NCBI RefSeq assembly: GCF_013282805.1
Contig: NZ_CP054038.1
Location: 1,302,001-1,366,000 of the forward strand
Origin: Microbacterium hominis
GTDB taxonomy: Bacteria > Actinomycetota > Actinomycetes > Actinomycetales > Microbacteriaceae
Direction: 5' to 3'
DNA: 64,000 nt
Shown here: in pieces, positions 26,639 through 34,471 of the stretch
How the letters are laid out: every line of letters starts with the position of its first letter
Numbering within the stretch: the first letter of the stretch is position 1
Position numbers and translations under genes: made by a program
Notes under the pieces: model-generated
Databases searched by the model: none
What the model saw: the letters and a program-made list of their open reading frames with translations, nothing else
What the model was told of the DNA's origin: nothing

Positions 26639-26989
26639 ATGTTCCAACTGCTCATCGCCTTCGTCAGTCGCATCTACACGTTCTTCCAGCGGACCATGCC
26701 GACGAACATGATCATCCGCGCCACGCACACTCGCCGCGGCCTGAAGTGGGGCGTGCCGGCGATGCTTCTCGCTGTCGTTTACGTCGTGATCGGGGCCGCG
26801 CTCGCACAGTGGGTTGCCGGCGGAGCGCCCGGTTGGATCAATCTGCTCGTACTGGTGTGCCTGTGGAACGCGCTCAAGTTCGTGGTGAACGGGCCCGTCA
26901 CGCTCGTGCGACTGGTGCGCGTCCGGGCGATCGAGCGGCGCTACCGCGACGCGGGTGTGGCGTCAAATGAATCGATGTCGGTGGGCTGA
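26639..26989 (+). CDS. Small membrane protein downstream of the relaxase
   Basis: 116 residues with a hydrophobic N-terminal segment and two stronger helices (WGVPAMLLAVVYVVIGAALA and WINLLVLVCLWNALKFVV), ending in a basic cytoplasmic tail. GAAGGAGAG lies 10 bases before the ATG. Similar short proteins follow MobF genes in other Microbacteriaceae (recalled, sometimes mislabelled as sulfate permease). The function is unknown; a role in the mobile element is possible. The open frame that continues upstream to 26195 runs inside the relaxase gene and is not coding. Confidence 0.75.
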   Translation: MFQLLIAFVSRIYTFFQRTMPTNMIIRATHTRRGLKWGVPAMLLAVVYVVIGAALAQWVAGGAPGWINLLVLVCLWNALKFVVNGPVTLVRLVRVRAIERRYRDAGVASNESMSVG

Positions 26990-27230
26990 GACCCGAACCC
27001 CGACGCGACGGCTTCAGCGGGCAGTGCAGCTTCGTTAGCCGTCCGCTCAGCGTTCATCAGACTGCACCGGTCATACGTGCGCAGATCGCGCGCTAATGAC
27101 TCGAAGCGCTAGAAGCATCGCCTTCGCACGCACGAGGACCGGCTTGCGCGCGCGGGGACCAGTGTCGGCGGCACAGCTCTATCTGCGCTTGAAGTCCTGC
27201 TTGGGCAGTTTCGGGGCCTAGGCGTGCTTC

Positions 27231-28244
27231 CTACCGAGGCTCGGGTTCCGGGCGTAGGTCGGGTACATCCTCCGGTCGAAGCGGGACGCCATTGTGGGTA
27301 GTCATGTTGGTCGCGACGTGGACCAGGCCCGCCTGTCGCAGGTCGTACCACTCTTCCTCGCGGCCACTCATCTGTGCGTATAGGACCAGTCCGAGCGTCA
27401 AGATCTTCTCGGCGAGCTTCAGGACTTCCAGGACGGCGGCACGGCTCGGAACCCGGTATCTATGGCCGCCATCCGCGATCATGGCCCCAAATTCACGCGG
27501 CACCCACTGCTTGCCGTGGGCAGCGCCCGCTGACGCGCGCCAGAGCATTTCGACTCGATCGGGGGTGAAGTGTGCTCCGCTGTAAGCGGGCACGGGTTCG
27601 TCTTCCGGCTCAGGACCGGACTCGGGGGTGGCGAGTAGGTCCGACTTTGCTTCGACCGTCGCCCCCGTCCCAGCGTCGGACCAGAGCTCGGCTGCGTAGC
27701 GAACCATCTCCACGTATGTGGGACCTCTGAAGGTCTTGGCCGTGACGCCCCGCGCCTCGCAGAGTCTGTCCCGCTCGGCAAGCAACTCATCCTTGCTTGG
27801 CCCTGGCGGCGTGGCTTTCGCATGCTCGATGGTGTCCGCAACCCCGAGCGCAAAGAACCTGCTAGCCGTTGCTTCGCTGTCCGGCGCAGCGAGTATCCAG
27901 ATCGTCTGCGCGGCGCTCTCCATCGCCGCCCGCGCCAAGGTGAGCGCAGGTCTTAGGGCGAATGTGAGTCGCGCATCGGGATGGAACTTGAGGGGCACGG
28001 CGTAGTCGGCCCAGAGCACGAGATGGTCTATCGCGGCGTCCAGGTATCCCTCGCACCACTCCGCCATCTCACGAAGACCGCGTCCGCCGTCGGCGTCAGG
28101 GCCGAGATATGAGGTTGGGAGCGGGGGTCCCATCGCCTCGAACATGTGCTGAAGAATTCGAGCGCCGTGCGCGACCTCGATTAGCGGCAGCATTTCGTCG
28201 TGAGAGAGGACGAAGGGATCATCGGGATCGTCGTCGGTCGTCAT
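27231..28244 (-). CDS. Hypothetical protein at the edge of the defence island
   Basis: 337 residues, not recognised. The start is very acidic (TTDDDPDDPFVLSHDE), followed by a largely helical body; the segment ARAAMESAAQTIWILAAPDSEATASRFFALG suggests a helix bundle. A polar proline-rich end follows (MTTHNGVPLRPEDVPDLRPEPEPR region). No signal peptide or catalytic motif is seen. ATG at 28244 is chosen over the frame start at 28289 because the first 15 codons look like leader sequence; there is only a weak GGGAT before it. It is divergent from the AlbA_2-like gene at 28420, so the two may share control. Confidence 0.75.
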   Translation of the reverse strand: MTTDDDPDDPFVLSHDEMLPLIEVAHGARILQHMFEAMGPPLPTSYLGPDADGGRGLREMAEWCEGYLDAAIDHLVLWADYAVPLKFHPDARLTFALRPALTLARAAMESAAQTIWILAAPDSEATASRFFALGVADTIEHAKATPPGPSKDELLAERDRLCEARGVTAKTFRGPTYVEMVRYAAELWSDAGTGATVEAKSDLLATPESGPEPEDEPVPAYSGAHFTPDRVEMLWRASAGAAHGKQWVPREFGAMIADGGHRYRVPSRAAVLEVLKLAEKILTLGLVLYAQMSGREEEWYDLRQAGLVHVATNMTTHNGVPLRPEDVPDLRPEPEPR

Positions 28245-28419
28245 GATCCCGAGTCTGTGGCACGAATCGCGCGGACTCCGAACGGACACGGCCTGCTCGC
28301 GGCATCCCGGAGGAGCATCATGAAACGGCGAGCATTCGTCGGCGATCCAGATGAGGTCGACTCAGGCAAGGATCCGCGCAATTGACCGTGGTGTCGGAGT
28401 CTTATGGTTCGATCGAGCT

Positions 28420-29751
28420 ATGACCGAGATCGACCTCAGCCGTCTTCCCACCGGCGCGCGGGGATGGTCGGCCCTGGTTGAGTGGGCTGCGGCCTCCGAT
28501 GACCGCCAGGAGAGGTACTTCCTTGAGCTGAAGTCGGATGCCGATCTGAACGGTAAGCGTGATCGTCACAAAGTCGCGAAGTTCGTTCTGGGCGCCGCGA
28601 ACCGCGATCCCGTGAAGGCGGCAAAGCGGTTTGGCGGACACGCCGTCATGCTTCTCGGCGTCAGCGCTGGCGTGATCTCGGGGATCGCCGCGTTTGAGGC
28701 GAAGGATCTCGAACGCGAGGTAAGGAAATTGACCGGCGCAGACGGACCGGGATGGGACTTCGAGCGTGTTCGCGTCGACGACGAGCATGACGTGATCGCG
28801 ATCATTGCTGACCCACCGACCGCGCGGATCTGGCCGTGTCTGGCCGACGGCGAGGGGGTGTTCAACGGAGACATCTACCTTCGCGGGGATGGCAACACGG
28901 AGAAGGCCAAGGGGATCGAAGTCCAGGCAATGCTCGCGAGACTGATGGCGTCCGGGGAGGCTCCCAAGTTGCCCGAGATCACGGTCGCCATCGAAGGGTC
29001 GGCGATGGGCGTCCAGTTCGATCCGAAGCGAGTCGTGAGCTGGGTCGAGGACGCGAACGATGACTATCTGCGGGGAATCGGATCAGACCGAGGTGACGGA
29101 CCATTCGGGATCCTCGCAACCCAGGGCCTGATGGAACGGCGCTCGGAGACCGACTTCCGCCGTCAGATCGAGCGTTGGACCACGGCTGCAATTGCGGATC
29201 CCGCATCCGGACTCCACGATCTCGCGGCGCGGATCGCCGTAGGGATTCGCGTTCGCGTGACGAACCCGGAGATGAGATCACTCCGCGACGTGCGTGTCGA
29301 CATCGAGTTCGACGAGCCGGTGCGCGCTCTCGACTGGGAGGATCCGGACCGCGATGACCGGGCCGAACTGTTTCCCGATCGCCCGCCAGAGTGGGGTCGC
29401 GACACCTTGGCATACATGTTAAGGGACACGCACATTGCCCCGTTCGTGCCTCGCGACACCGATGGCCTCCTCCAGATTTCGCAGACATCCCCAGCGAAGC
29501 TGTCCCTCTCACTGAACCTCTTACGCTCCAAGGAGGCCCGGATGACGGAGGAGGACGACATCGTGCTAGTCCTCTTCACTGAGGACGAATCTCCCGAGCA
29601 GCTCACCGCGAGATGGCAGCTCACAGCCGGCGATGTTCACGACCTTCTTGAGGGGAGTCTCGTCGTTCCTGTGGCGCACTACGACTGGCGGGGACCCCTC
29701 GCGAACCTGCTTGGCGATGATGATGCCCAGGCGGACGCGGGTGCGGTGTAG
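28420..29751 (+). CDS. AlbA_2/Schlafen-like nucleic-acid-binding domain protein
   Basis: 443 residues. The first 100 residues resemble the AlbA_2 (Schlafen) domain: FLELKSDADLN with the conserved E-x-K, then HKVAKFVLGAANRDP and VMLLGV. The C-terminal 340 residues have no family that I recognise. AlbA_2 proteins bind nucleic acid, and some Schlafen-like domains are nucleases. TATGGT lies 11 bases before the ATG with TTGACC upstream at a short 15-base spacing, and no Shine-Dalgarno is present. Its place next to CBASS makes a defence role possible, but it is separated from the CD-NTase by 348 bases and need not belong to that operon. Confidence 0.7.
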   Translation: MTEIDLSRLPTGARGWSALVEWAAASDDRQERYFLELKSDADLNGKRDRHKVAKFVLGAANRDPVKAAKRFGGHAVMLLGVSAGVISGIAAFEAKDLEREVRKLTGADGPGWDFERVRVDDEHDVIAIIADPPTARIWPCLADGEGVFNGDIYLRGDGNTEKAKGIEVQAMLARLMASGEAPKLPEITVAIEGSAMGVQFDPKRVVSWVEDANDDYLRGIGSDRGDGPFGILATQGLMERRSETDFRRQIERWTTAAIADPASGLHDLAARIAVGIRVRVTNPEMRSLRDVRVDIEFDEPVRALDWEDPDRDDRAELFPDRPPEWGRDTLAYMLRDTHIAPFVPRDTDGLLQISQTSPAKLSLSLNLLRSKEARMTEEDDIVLVLFTEDESPEQLTARWQLTAGDVHDLLEGSLVVPVAHYDWRGPLANLLGDDDAQADAGAV

Positions 29752-30099
29752 CCAGCTGTCGCGGCGGGGCTAGGCGAGTGCCCGCGCGCCGCGGGACGAG
29801 GGAAGGCCGCACGTCGCCCGATGCGGGTGCATCCCGGGCGCTTTCGCCGGGCCGCGAGCCGACCCGGGATTTCGCGACGACTCCGTTCGAAAGCGCCGGC
29901 TTGCGGTCTCTGGAGAAGCGGGCTGTGCAATGCGGCGAACGACCAGGACGACACCAGATGAGCCGGATGGCTCTCGAATCGGCGCATTCTGCGGAGCGCC
30001 GTTAGCTCGAGCAGGCGGGCGCAGCCGGGCGCCGGGCCCTAATGTCGCACCCCATTCGTAGACTCGAGAGACCAACCCCACCATGAGCGGAGTACGCCA
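29752..30099. other. Gap before the CBASS operon with two interlocked inverted repeats
   Basis: No gene is seen. ATCCCGGG at 29831 pairs with CCCGGGAT at 29863, and GGCGCTTTCG at 29837 pairs with CGAAAGCGCC at 29888. The left arms overlap by two bases, so in RNA the two stems would be mutually exclusive in full form. It probably also contains the CBASS promoter, which I could not pick out. Confidence 0.5.
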
Positions 30100-31107
30100 G
30101 TGGCTCACCTGAAGCAGCAGTTCAAGGATGCGTTGAGCGCCATCGAGCCCGGCGACGACAAAGCCAACGCACCCGAGGCGCATCGCCTGGTCCGCGATGC
30201 CCTCACGGCTGATGCGAAGCTCGCCGAGTACGGGGTGGACCCGGTGCTGATCGGTTCCTACAAGCGGAGCGTGTCGATCAGGCGGGTGAAGGACGTTGAC
30301 GTGTTCGTCCGACTCCCCAACATGCCGAGCGACGTCACGTCGAAGGAGATCCTCGATCGGTTCTTTACCGTCCTGCACAACGAGTTCGGACGCGACGACG
30401 ATGGGCACCAGCGGACCAAGCGACAGGATAGAAGTCTGAAGGTCGCATTCCCCGAATATGACCTCGACGTCGATGCTGTTCCCGCACGACCGCATTGGGA
30501 CGGCGAGAGCTGGGAGATCCCGCAGAAGGGCGACGACAACCAGTGGGTGCGCACCAACCCCGAATCGCTGACGTCCCTGTCGACCGCGATGAACACCGCG
30601 CACCACGGCTTCTACGTCCCGACGGTGAAGCTGCTCCGCCAGACCCGGCGCGCGCTCCTCGGCAAGAAGAAGCCGGGTGGCTTCTTCTTCGAGGTCGCGA
30701 CGTACCAAGCCTTCGCCTCAGGTCTTGTGGTGGGCAGTGATCACGCGGAGTACTACGCCTCGGCGCTCGAGGAGGTGAGCAAGATTGTTGAGAGCTTCGT
30801 CACTTACGGCATCCCGCTCAGCGACCCCACACTCACTGGGCATACCATCAGCATCCGCGCGACGGAGGACGAACTGGAGGTAGCTAGGAGTCGCTTCATC
30901 GACGCCGCCGCTGACGCGCGGGCCGCTCTCGAGGAGGAGGACGAGGGCCAAGCGGCGCTGGCGTTCCAGAAGCTGCTCGGCAAGAACGGCGACGACGACA
31001 CCGTTTTCTCGATGCCGCCGGGCTTCAACGATGACGGATCGAAGCGGGAGTTTGCCATCTCCGCCGGTGAACGGGTCGTGCCGGCGGGGACCAGGACCTT
31101 CGGTTGA
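30100..31107 (+). CDS. cdn: CD-NTase, cyclic oligonucleotide synthase of a type II CBASS
   Basis: 335 residues with a nucleotidyltransferase core: G52-S53 in LIGSYKRS, the metal pair D65 and D67 in KDVDVFV, and the third aspartate D125 in DVDAVPA. These proteins sense phage infection and make a cyclic di- or trinucleotide that switches on the effector. The C-terminus is a flexible tail ending in TRTFG; a terminal glycine or alanine is what Cap2 conjugates in characterised type II systems, so this enzyme is probably primed by attachment to a target. GTG at 30100 has GCGGAG about 8 bases upstream. Its TGA overlaps the TTG of cap2. The product nucleotide cannot be predicted safely. Confidence 0.93.
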   Translation: MAHLKQQFKDALSAIEPGDDKANAPEAHRLVRDALTADAKLAEYGVDPVLIGSYKRSVSIRRVKDVDVFVRLPNMPSDVTSKEILDRFFTVLHNEFGRDDDGHQRTKRQDRSLKVAFPEYDLDVDAVPARPHWDGESWEIPQKGDDNQWVRTNPESLTSLSTAMNTAHHGFYVPTVKLLRQTRRALLGKKKPGGFFFEVATYQAFASGLVVGSDHAEYYASALEEVSKIVESFVTYGIPLSDPTLTGHTISIRATEDELEVARSRFIDAAADARAALEEEDEGQAALAFQKLLGKNGDDDTVFSMPPGFNDDGSKREFAISAGERVVPAGTRTFG

Positions 31108-32567
31108 CGATCGACGAGTACGACGAGTACGTCGCACACTCGCGTCAGCACTTCGAAGAGGGCCTGATTCGCGCAGGCTTCGTCGAAGGCGATACCGGGT
31201 GGCGAGGCACAATCGCACACACGGGCGGATCGACCGACGTCGTTATCTCGTTTCGGGCCCGCTTCCCCTTCCAGCCGCCACGCGTACTTCCGGTCGACCC
31301 CAACAGCGTCACGTGGTCTTGGCATCGAGAACTGGACGGCGCGCTTTGTCTGGTCGCGGAAGATGACCACGACAATCTGTGGTGGACTGAAACGTCGGCC
31401 TTTCTGGAGCACGTGACTGCGTGGTTTGAGCAGGCGGATGCCGGGTGGCCTGATGATCGTCCCGATCTGGATCTCGAGCGATACTTCCACGCGTCCGAGG
31501 ACGAGCGCCTCTATCTCTACGATGACCTCGCCGGCTACCCAAACGGCTTCGTTAGATTCCGCCCGAGTAGCAACAACACCATGCGGATCGGAAGCGGCAC
31601 GCGCCCGCCGAAGGCGTCCAAGCACAGCAAAGACCGCTTCGGCTATGTAGCCGATCTCGGCGACATCGACGTTCCACCGCGATCCTGGCAGGACATCGCG
31701 GCCCGCATCGCCCCCGACGTGGACCTGGACCGCCGGATCCGGAGTCACCTAGTCGATCTCGTGGTACTCATTTACCGTCGCGGCATCCATGACGGCGCGA
31801 TCGTCCTCGAAGTACTGCCGACGAAAGATGGGGGTATCGCTGCCCGGCGCCTCCGCGCAGCAGCCGACACCACCGCGGCGAAGACGGCCCGCTCAGGGGT
31901 GATTGCGCCTCTGCTCCACGAAGCTCGGGTCGCGATCGTCGGCGTCGGCGCGCTTGGCTCGTTCACGGCCGATCTGCTCGCACGTGCCGGTATCCGACAC
32001 CTGACGCTCATGGACAACGACATCGTCATGCCCGGCAACCTCATCCGCCACCTCGTCGGACCGGAGATGGTGGGGATGCCGAAAGTCACCGCGGTCAAAC
32101 GACATCTTGTCGCCCGGCATGAGATCGCCGCAGACGACATCGAGGAGCTCGACGAAGCCGTCTCGTCCGGTGACGCCGCAATGGAGCTTTTGACCAGCCA
32201 CGATCTCGTCGTGGATACCAGCGCCGACTTCGCCACGACCGCGCTCCTGCATGTCGCGGCCAGATCCGCGCGGAAGCGGATCATCTCTGCCTCGATTCAG
32301 TACGACGGCGCCACCTACCGCGTCGACCTACTCCCGCCGCTTGAGGGCGCCGACCCGCTTCCGCCCTCAAGGGTCGACGTCGATCAGCGGCAGCCCGCCC
32401 TATTCGAAGCCGGGTGCGGCAGCCCGATCTCGCCAACACCACCCCACGTGGCCGTCGAGGCGGCATCCGCGACCGTCCGTCACGTCATAGGCCTCCTAAT
32501 CGAACATCCCGTCCACCCCTCCGGGGAAGTACGAGCCCTCGTCGGCCCAGCAAGGACTGTCCAATGA
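31104..32567 (+). CDS. cap2: Cap2, E2-E1 fusion ligase of CBASS
   Basis: 487 residues. The N-terminal E2-like domain has its catalytic C82 in DGALCLVAEDD. The E1-like adenylation domain follows a linker, with G280-x-G282-x-x-G285 in VGVGALGSF and the D304-N-D306 strand, and its catalytic cysteine is probably C438 in FEAGCGSPI. Cap2 adenylates the C-terminal residue of the CD-NTase and links it through a thioester to a target, which raises cyclase activity. TTG at 31104 is used as start; it overlaps the cyclase stop by four bases (TTGA), and the E2 domain begins right there. Its own TGA overlaps the next ATG, so all three CBASS genes are coupled. Confidence 0.93.
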   Translation: MTIDEYDEYVAHSRQHFEEGLIRAGFVEGDTGWRGTIAHTGGSTDVVISFRARFPFQPPRVLPVDPNSVTWSWHRELDGALCLVAEDDHDNLWWTETSAFLEHVTAWFEQADAGWPDDRPDLDLERYFHASEDERLYLYDDLAGYPNGFVRFRPSSNNTMRIGSGTRPPKASKHSKDRFGYVADLGDIDVPPRSWQDIAARIAPDVDLDRRIRSHLVDLVVLIYRRGIHDGAIVLEVLPTKDGGIAARRLRAAADTTAAKTARSGVIAPLLHEARVAIVGVGALGSFTADLLARAGIRHLTLMDNDIVMPGNLIRHLVGPEMVGMPKVTAVKRHLVARHEIAADDIEELDEAVSSGDAAMELLTSHDLVVDTSADFATTALLHVAARSARKRIISASIQYDGATYRVDLLPPLEGADPLPPSRVDVDQRQPALFEAGCGSPISPTPPHVAVEAASATVRHVIGLLIEHPVHPSGEVRALVGPARTVQ

Positions 32568-34336
32568 CTCGATCCGCTCCGAGCATCGACGTGCGCGCTG
32601 ACGCCCACGAAACGATCGCATCCGAGACAGCGAAACGCTTGCCACTCGAAACCGGCGGCATCCTCCTCGGATACCGCGAGATGGACAACTTCGTGATCAC
32701 GCACGCCCTCGTGGTCGATGGCGGTGGCGCGACAAAGGACCGTTACGTCCGCGACGACGTTCGAGCAAACGAGCGGCTCTCAGAGTTCCTCTCGGATAGA
32801 GCAGAGGACGACCCAATCGGCTACGTCGGAGAGTGGCACAGCCATCCCGCACCCTCCGGCCCGAGCACAATCGACCGCAACGCAATGCGCGGCGCTGCCA
32901 AGGCGGCTGACCGCTCCGTCGCTCTCCTCGTATTCACGCCCGGCGACACGGGCGCGTACTTCGGCCTGATTGCACAACGTCAGCGACTCGGCCGAGTCGT
33001 CACGCGAGATGCGAACGTGACCCTGCCCGCGCCACGATTCGGTCAGCTGGGCCCGCTGCCCGATGGCGCAGTCCGCGGTGATGGGCCCGTGTTCATCTCG
33101 TACCGCCAGTCCGACGGGACACAGCAGGCGGAGTCGTTGGAGAACTTGCTCAGAGCCGCTGGTCTCGTCGTCTGGAGAGACCGCGTCGACCTGCGACCAG
33201 GGACGACCACCGATCGCCTCGAGCAGGCCCTCACCAAGGGGCTTTCGGCAGGAGTACTCGTCGTGACGCCCGACATCGTCGACAGCGATATCGTCCGCGA
33301 ACGCGAACTCCCCCGACTCCTTCAGCTCGACGAGGACCCCGCGTTCAGCCTGTGCATCGCCAACAAGATCGCACGAGAAGCGAGCGAGTCGAAATGCGAC
33401 TATGACGCGCCCGATCGGCTGCTGCGGCTCGCGCCGGCCCGCACACTGGCCGACAAGAAGCAGGCCAACGTGCTCGACCCCGCGGGCGAGCTCGAGATCG
33501 TTCGTGACCTCCTCATGCACCGCATCGAACAACGGCGCCCTGAGATCCGCGCAGAGGGCCGGGACTTCACGATTCGAGCTCAGAGCCGCCCAGCCCCGGT
33601 CGCCGCAGATGCCGACGATGATGACCTTCACATGCGGATCAAGGAGGCCACCGACGGCCGCCTTCCGTCACCCGACGGCCTCGCACTCCTCCGGCGGACG
33701 CTCCCGCTCACCAGCGATGCGGTGTTCGCGGCAGGCGCGAAGCGCGTCCAGATCTCCGGCGGCGCACACCTCTCGATCGGACTCGCGCTCGGGGCCGCAT
33801 TGCCCGAAACCAAGATCGGCAACGTCGCGGTCCTCGATGTACAGAACAACGTCTGGGAGTCCACACCAGCCAGCAACGATCCGGGCGTCACCGAACTCAA
33901 GGTCGAGGCGCTTCCCATCGAGGTCGCTCAGCCGAGCGACACGGCGGGCAGAGTCGCGGTCCTCGTGACGTTGACCGCCGCCCCCGATCTCACCGCGCTC
34001 GAGCACCTCGTGCGCGAATCCGGAGAGGGGTTCGCCAGCGTCGAGATCGTCTCCGTGACGAGTTCCAATCGGATCGATCCCCACGAAGCGGGCCGACTTA
34101 GCCATGCGGTTGCCCAGCATGTCAAGCGCCTGTCCGCGGATCACGGGCGGGCCGAGGTGCATCTCGCTTTCCACGGCCCCTTCGCGATGGCCGTGCTGGT
34201 CGGGCGGCACCTGAACACCCTCCGCACCATCGCCTACGAATGGGACGGCGATACGATCAACGGCCCTCGCTACCGGCCAACGCTCGCCATCGAGCCCGGC
34301 GTCGCTGGCGCTCCGATCACAGAGGTCCTCCTGTAG
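32564..34336 (+). CDS. Fused Cap3 JAB isopeptidase, TIR and SAVED effector of CBASS
   Basis: 590 residues with three domains. Residues 1-150 are a JAB/JAMM metallo-isopeptidase: E29 in LETGGILLGY, H92 and H94 in GEWHSHP, then S101-T-I-D104. Residues 175-320 are a TIR domain (VFISYRQSDG at 176, then WRDRVDLRPGTT; E220 is the likely NADase glutamate). Residues 390-590 are a SAVED domain (QISGGAHLSIGLALGAALPE, then HLAFHGPFAMAVLVGRHL). Family knowledge: Cap3 removes conjugated CD-NTase, and TIR-SAVED effectors assemble on a cyclic nucleotide and destroy NAD. Here both are one chain. The in-frame fusion has no internal stop, and ATG at 32564 overlaps the cap2 TGA. I know of no characterised example of this arrangement. 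Confidence 0.9.
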   Translation: MTRSAPSIDVRADAHETIASETAKRLPLETGGILLGYREMDNFVITHALVVDGGGATKDRYVRDDVRANERLSEFLSDRAEDDPIGYVGEWHSHPAPSGPSTIDRNAMRGAAKAADRSVALLVFTPGDTGAYFGLIAQRQRLGRVVTRDANVTLPAPRFGQLGPLPDGAVRGDGPVFISYRQSDGTQQAESLENLLRAAGLVVWRDRVDLRPGTTTDRLEQALTKGLSAGVLVVTPDIVDSDIVRERELPRLLQLDEDPAFSLCIANKIAREASESKCDYDAPDRLLRLAPARTLADKKQANVLDPAGELEIVRDLLMHRIEQRRPEIRAEGRDFTIRAQSRPAPVAADADDDDLHMRIKEATDGRLPSPDGLALLRRTLPLTSDAVFAAGAKRVQISGGAHLSIGLALGAALPETKIGNVAVLDVQNNVWESTPASNDPGVTELKVEALPIEVAQPSDTAGRVAVLVTLTAAPDLTALEHLVRESGEGFASVEIVSVTSSNRIDPHEAGRLSHAVAQHVKRLSADHGRAEVHLAFHGPFAMAVLVGRHLNTLRTIAYEWDGDTINGPRYRPTLAIEPGVAGAPITEVLL

Positions 34337-34471
34337 CAACGGAGCCGAGCAGACGGGTCTGACGTTGGGAGGACCACGTAACTCCCGACGAAATGGCTCC
34401 CGCGGTGTGCGGATCTCGATCGGGTCGAGCGGATCCATCGTCAGCAGTAACGCACCGCGTCCATCTTGGAG

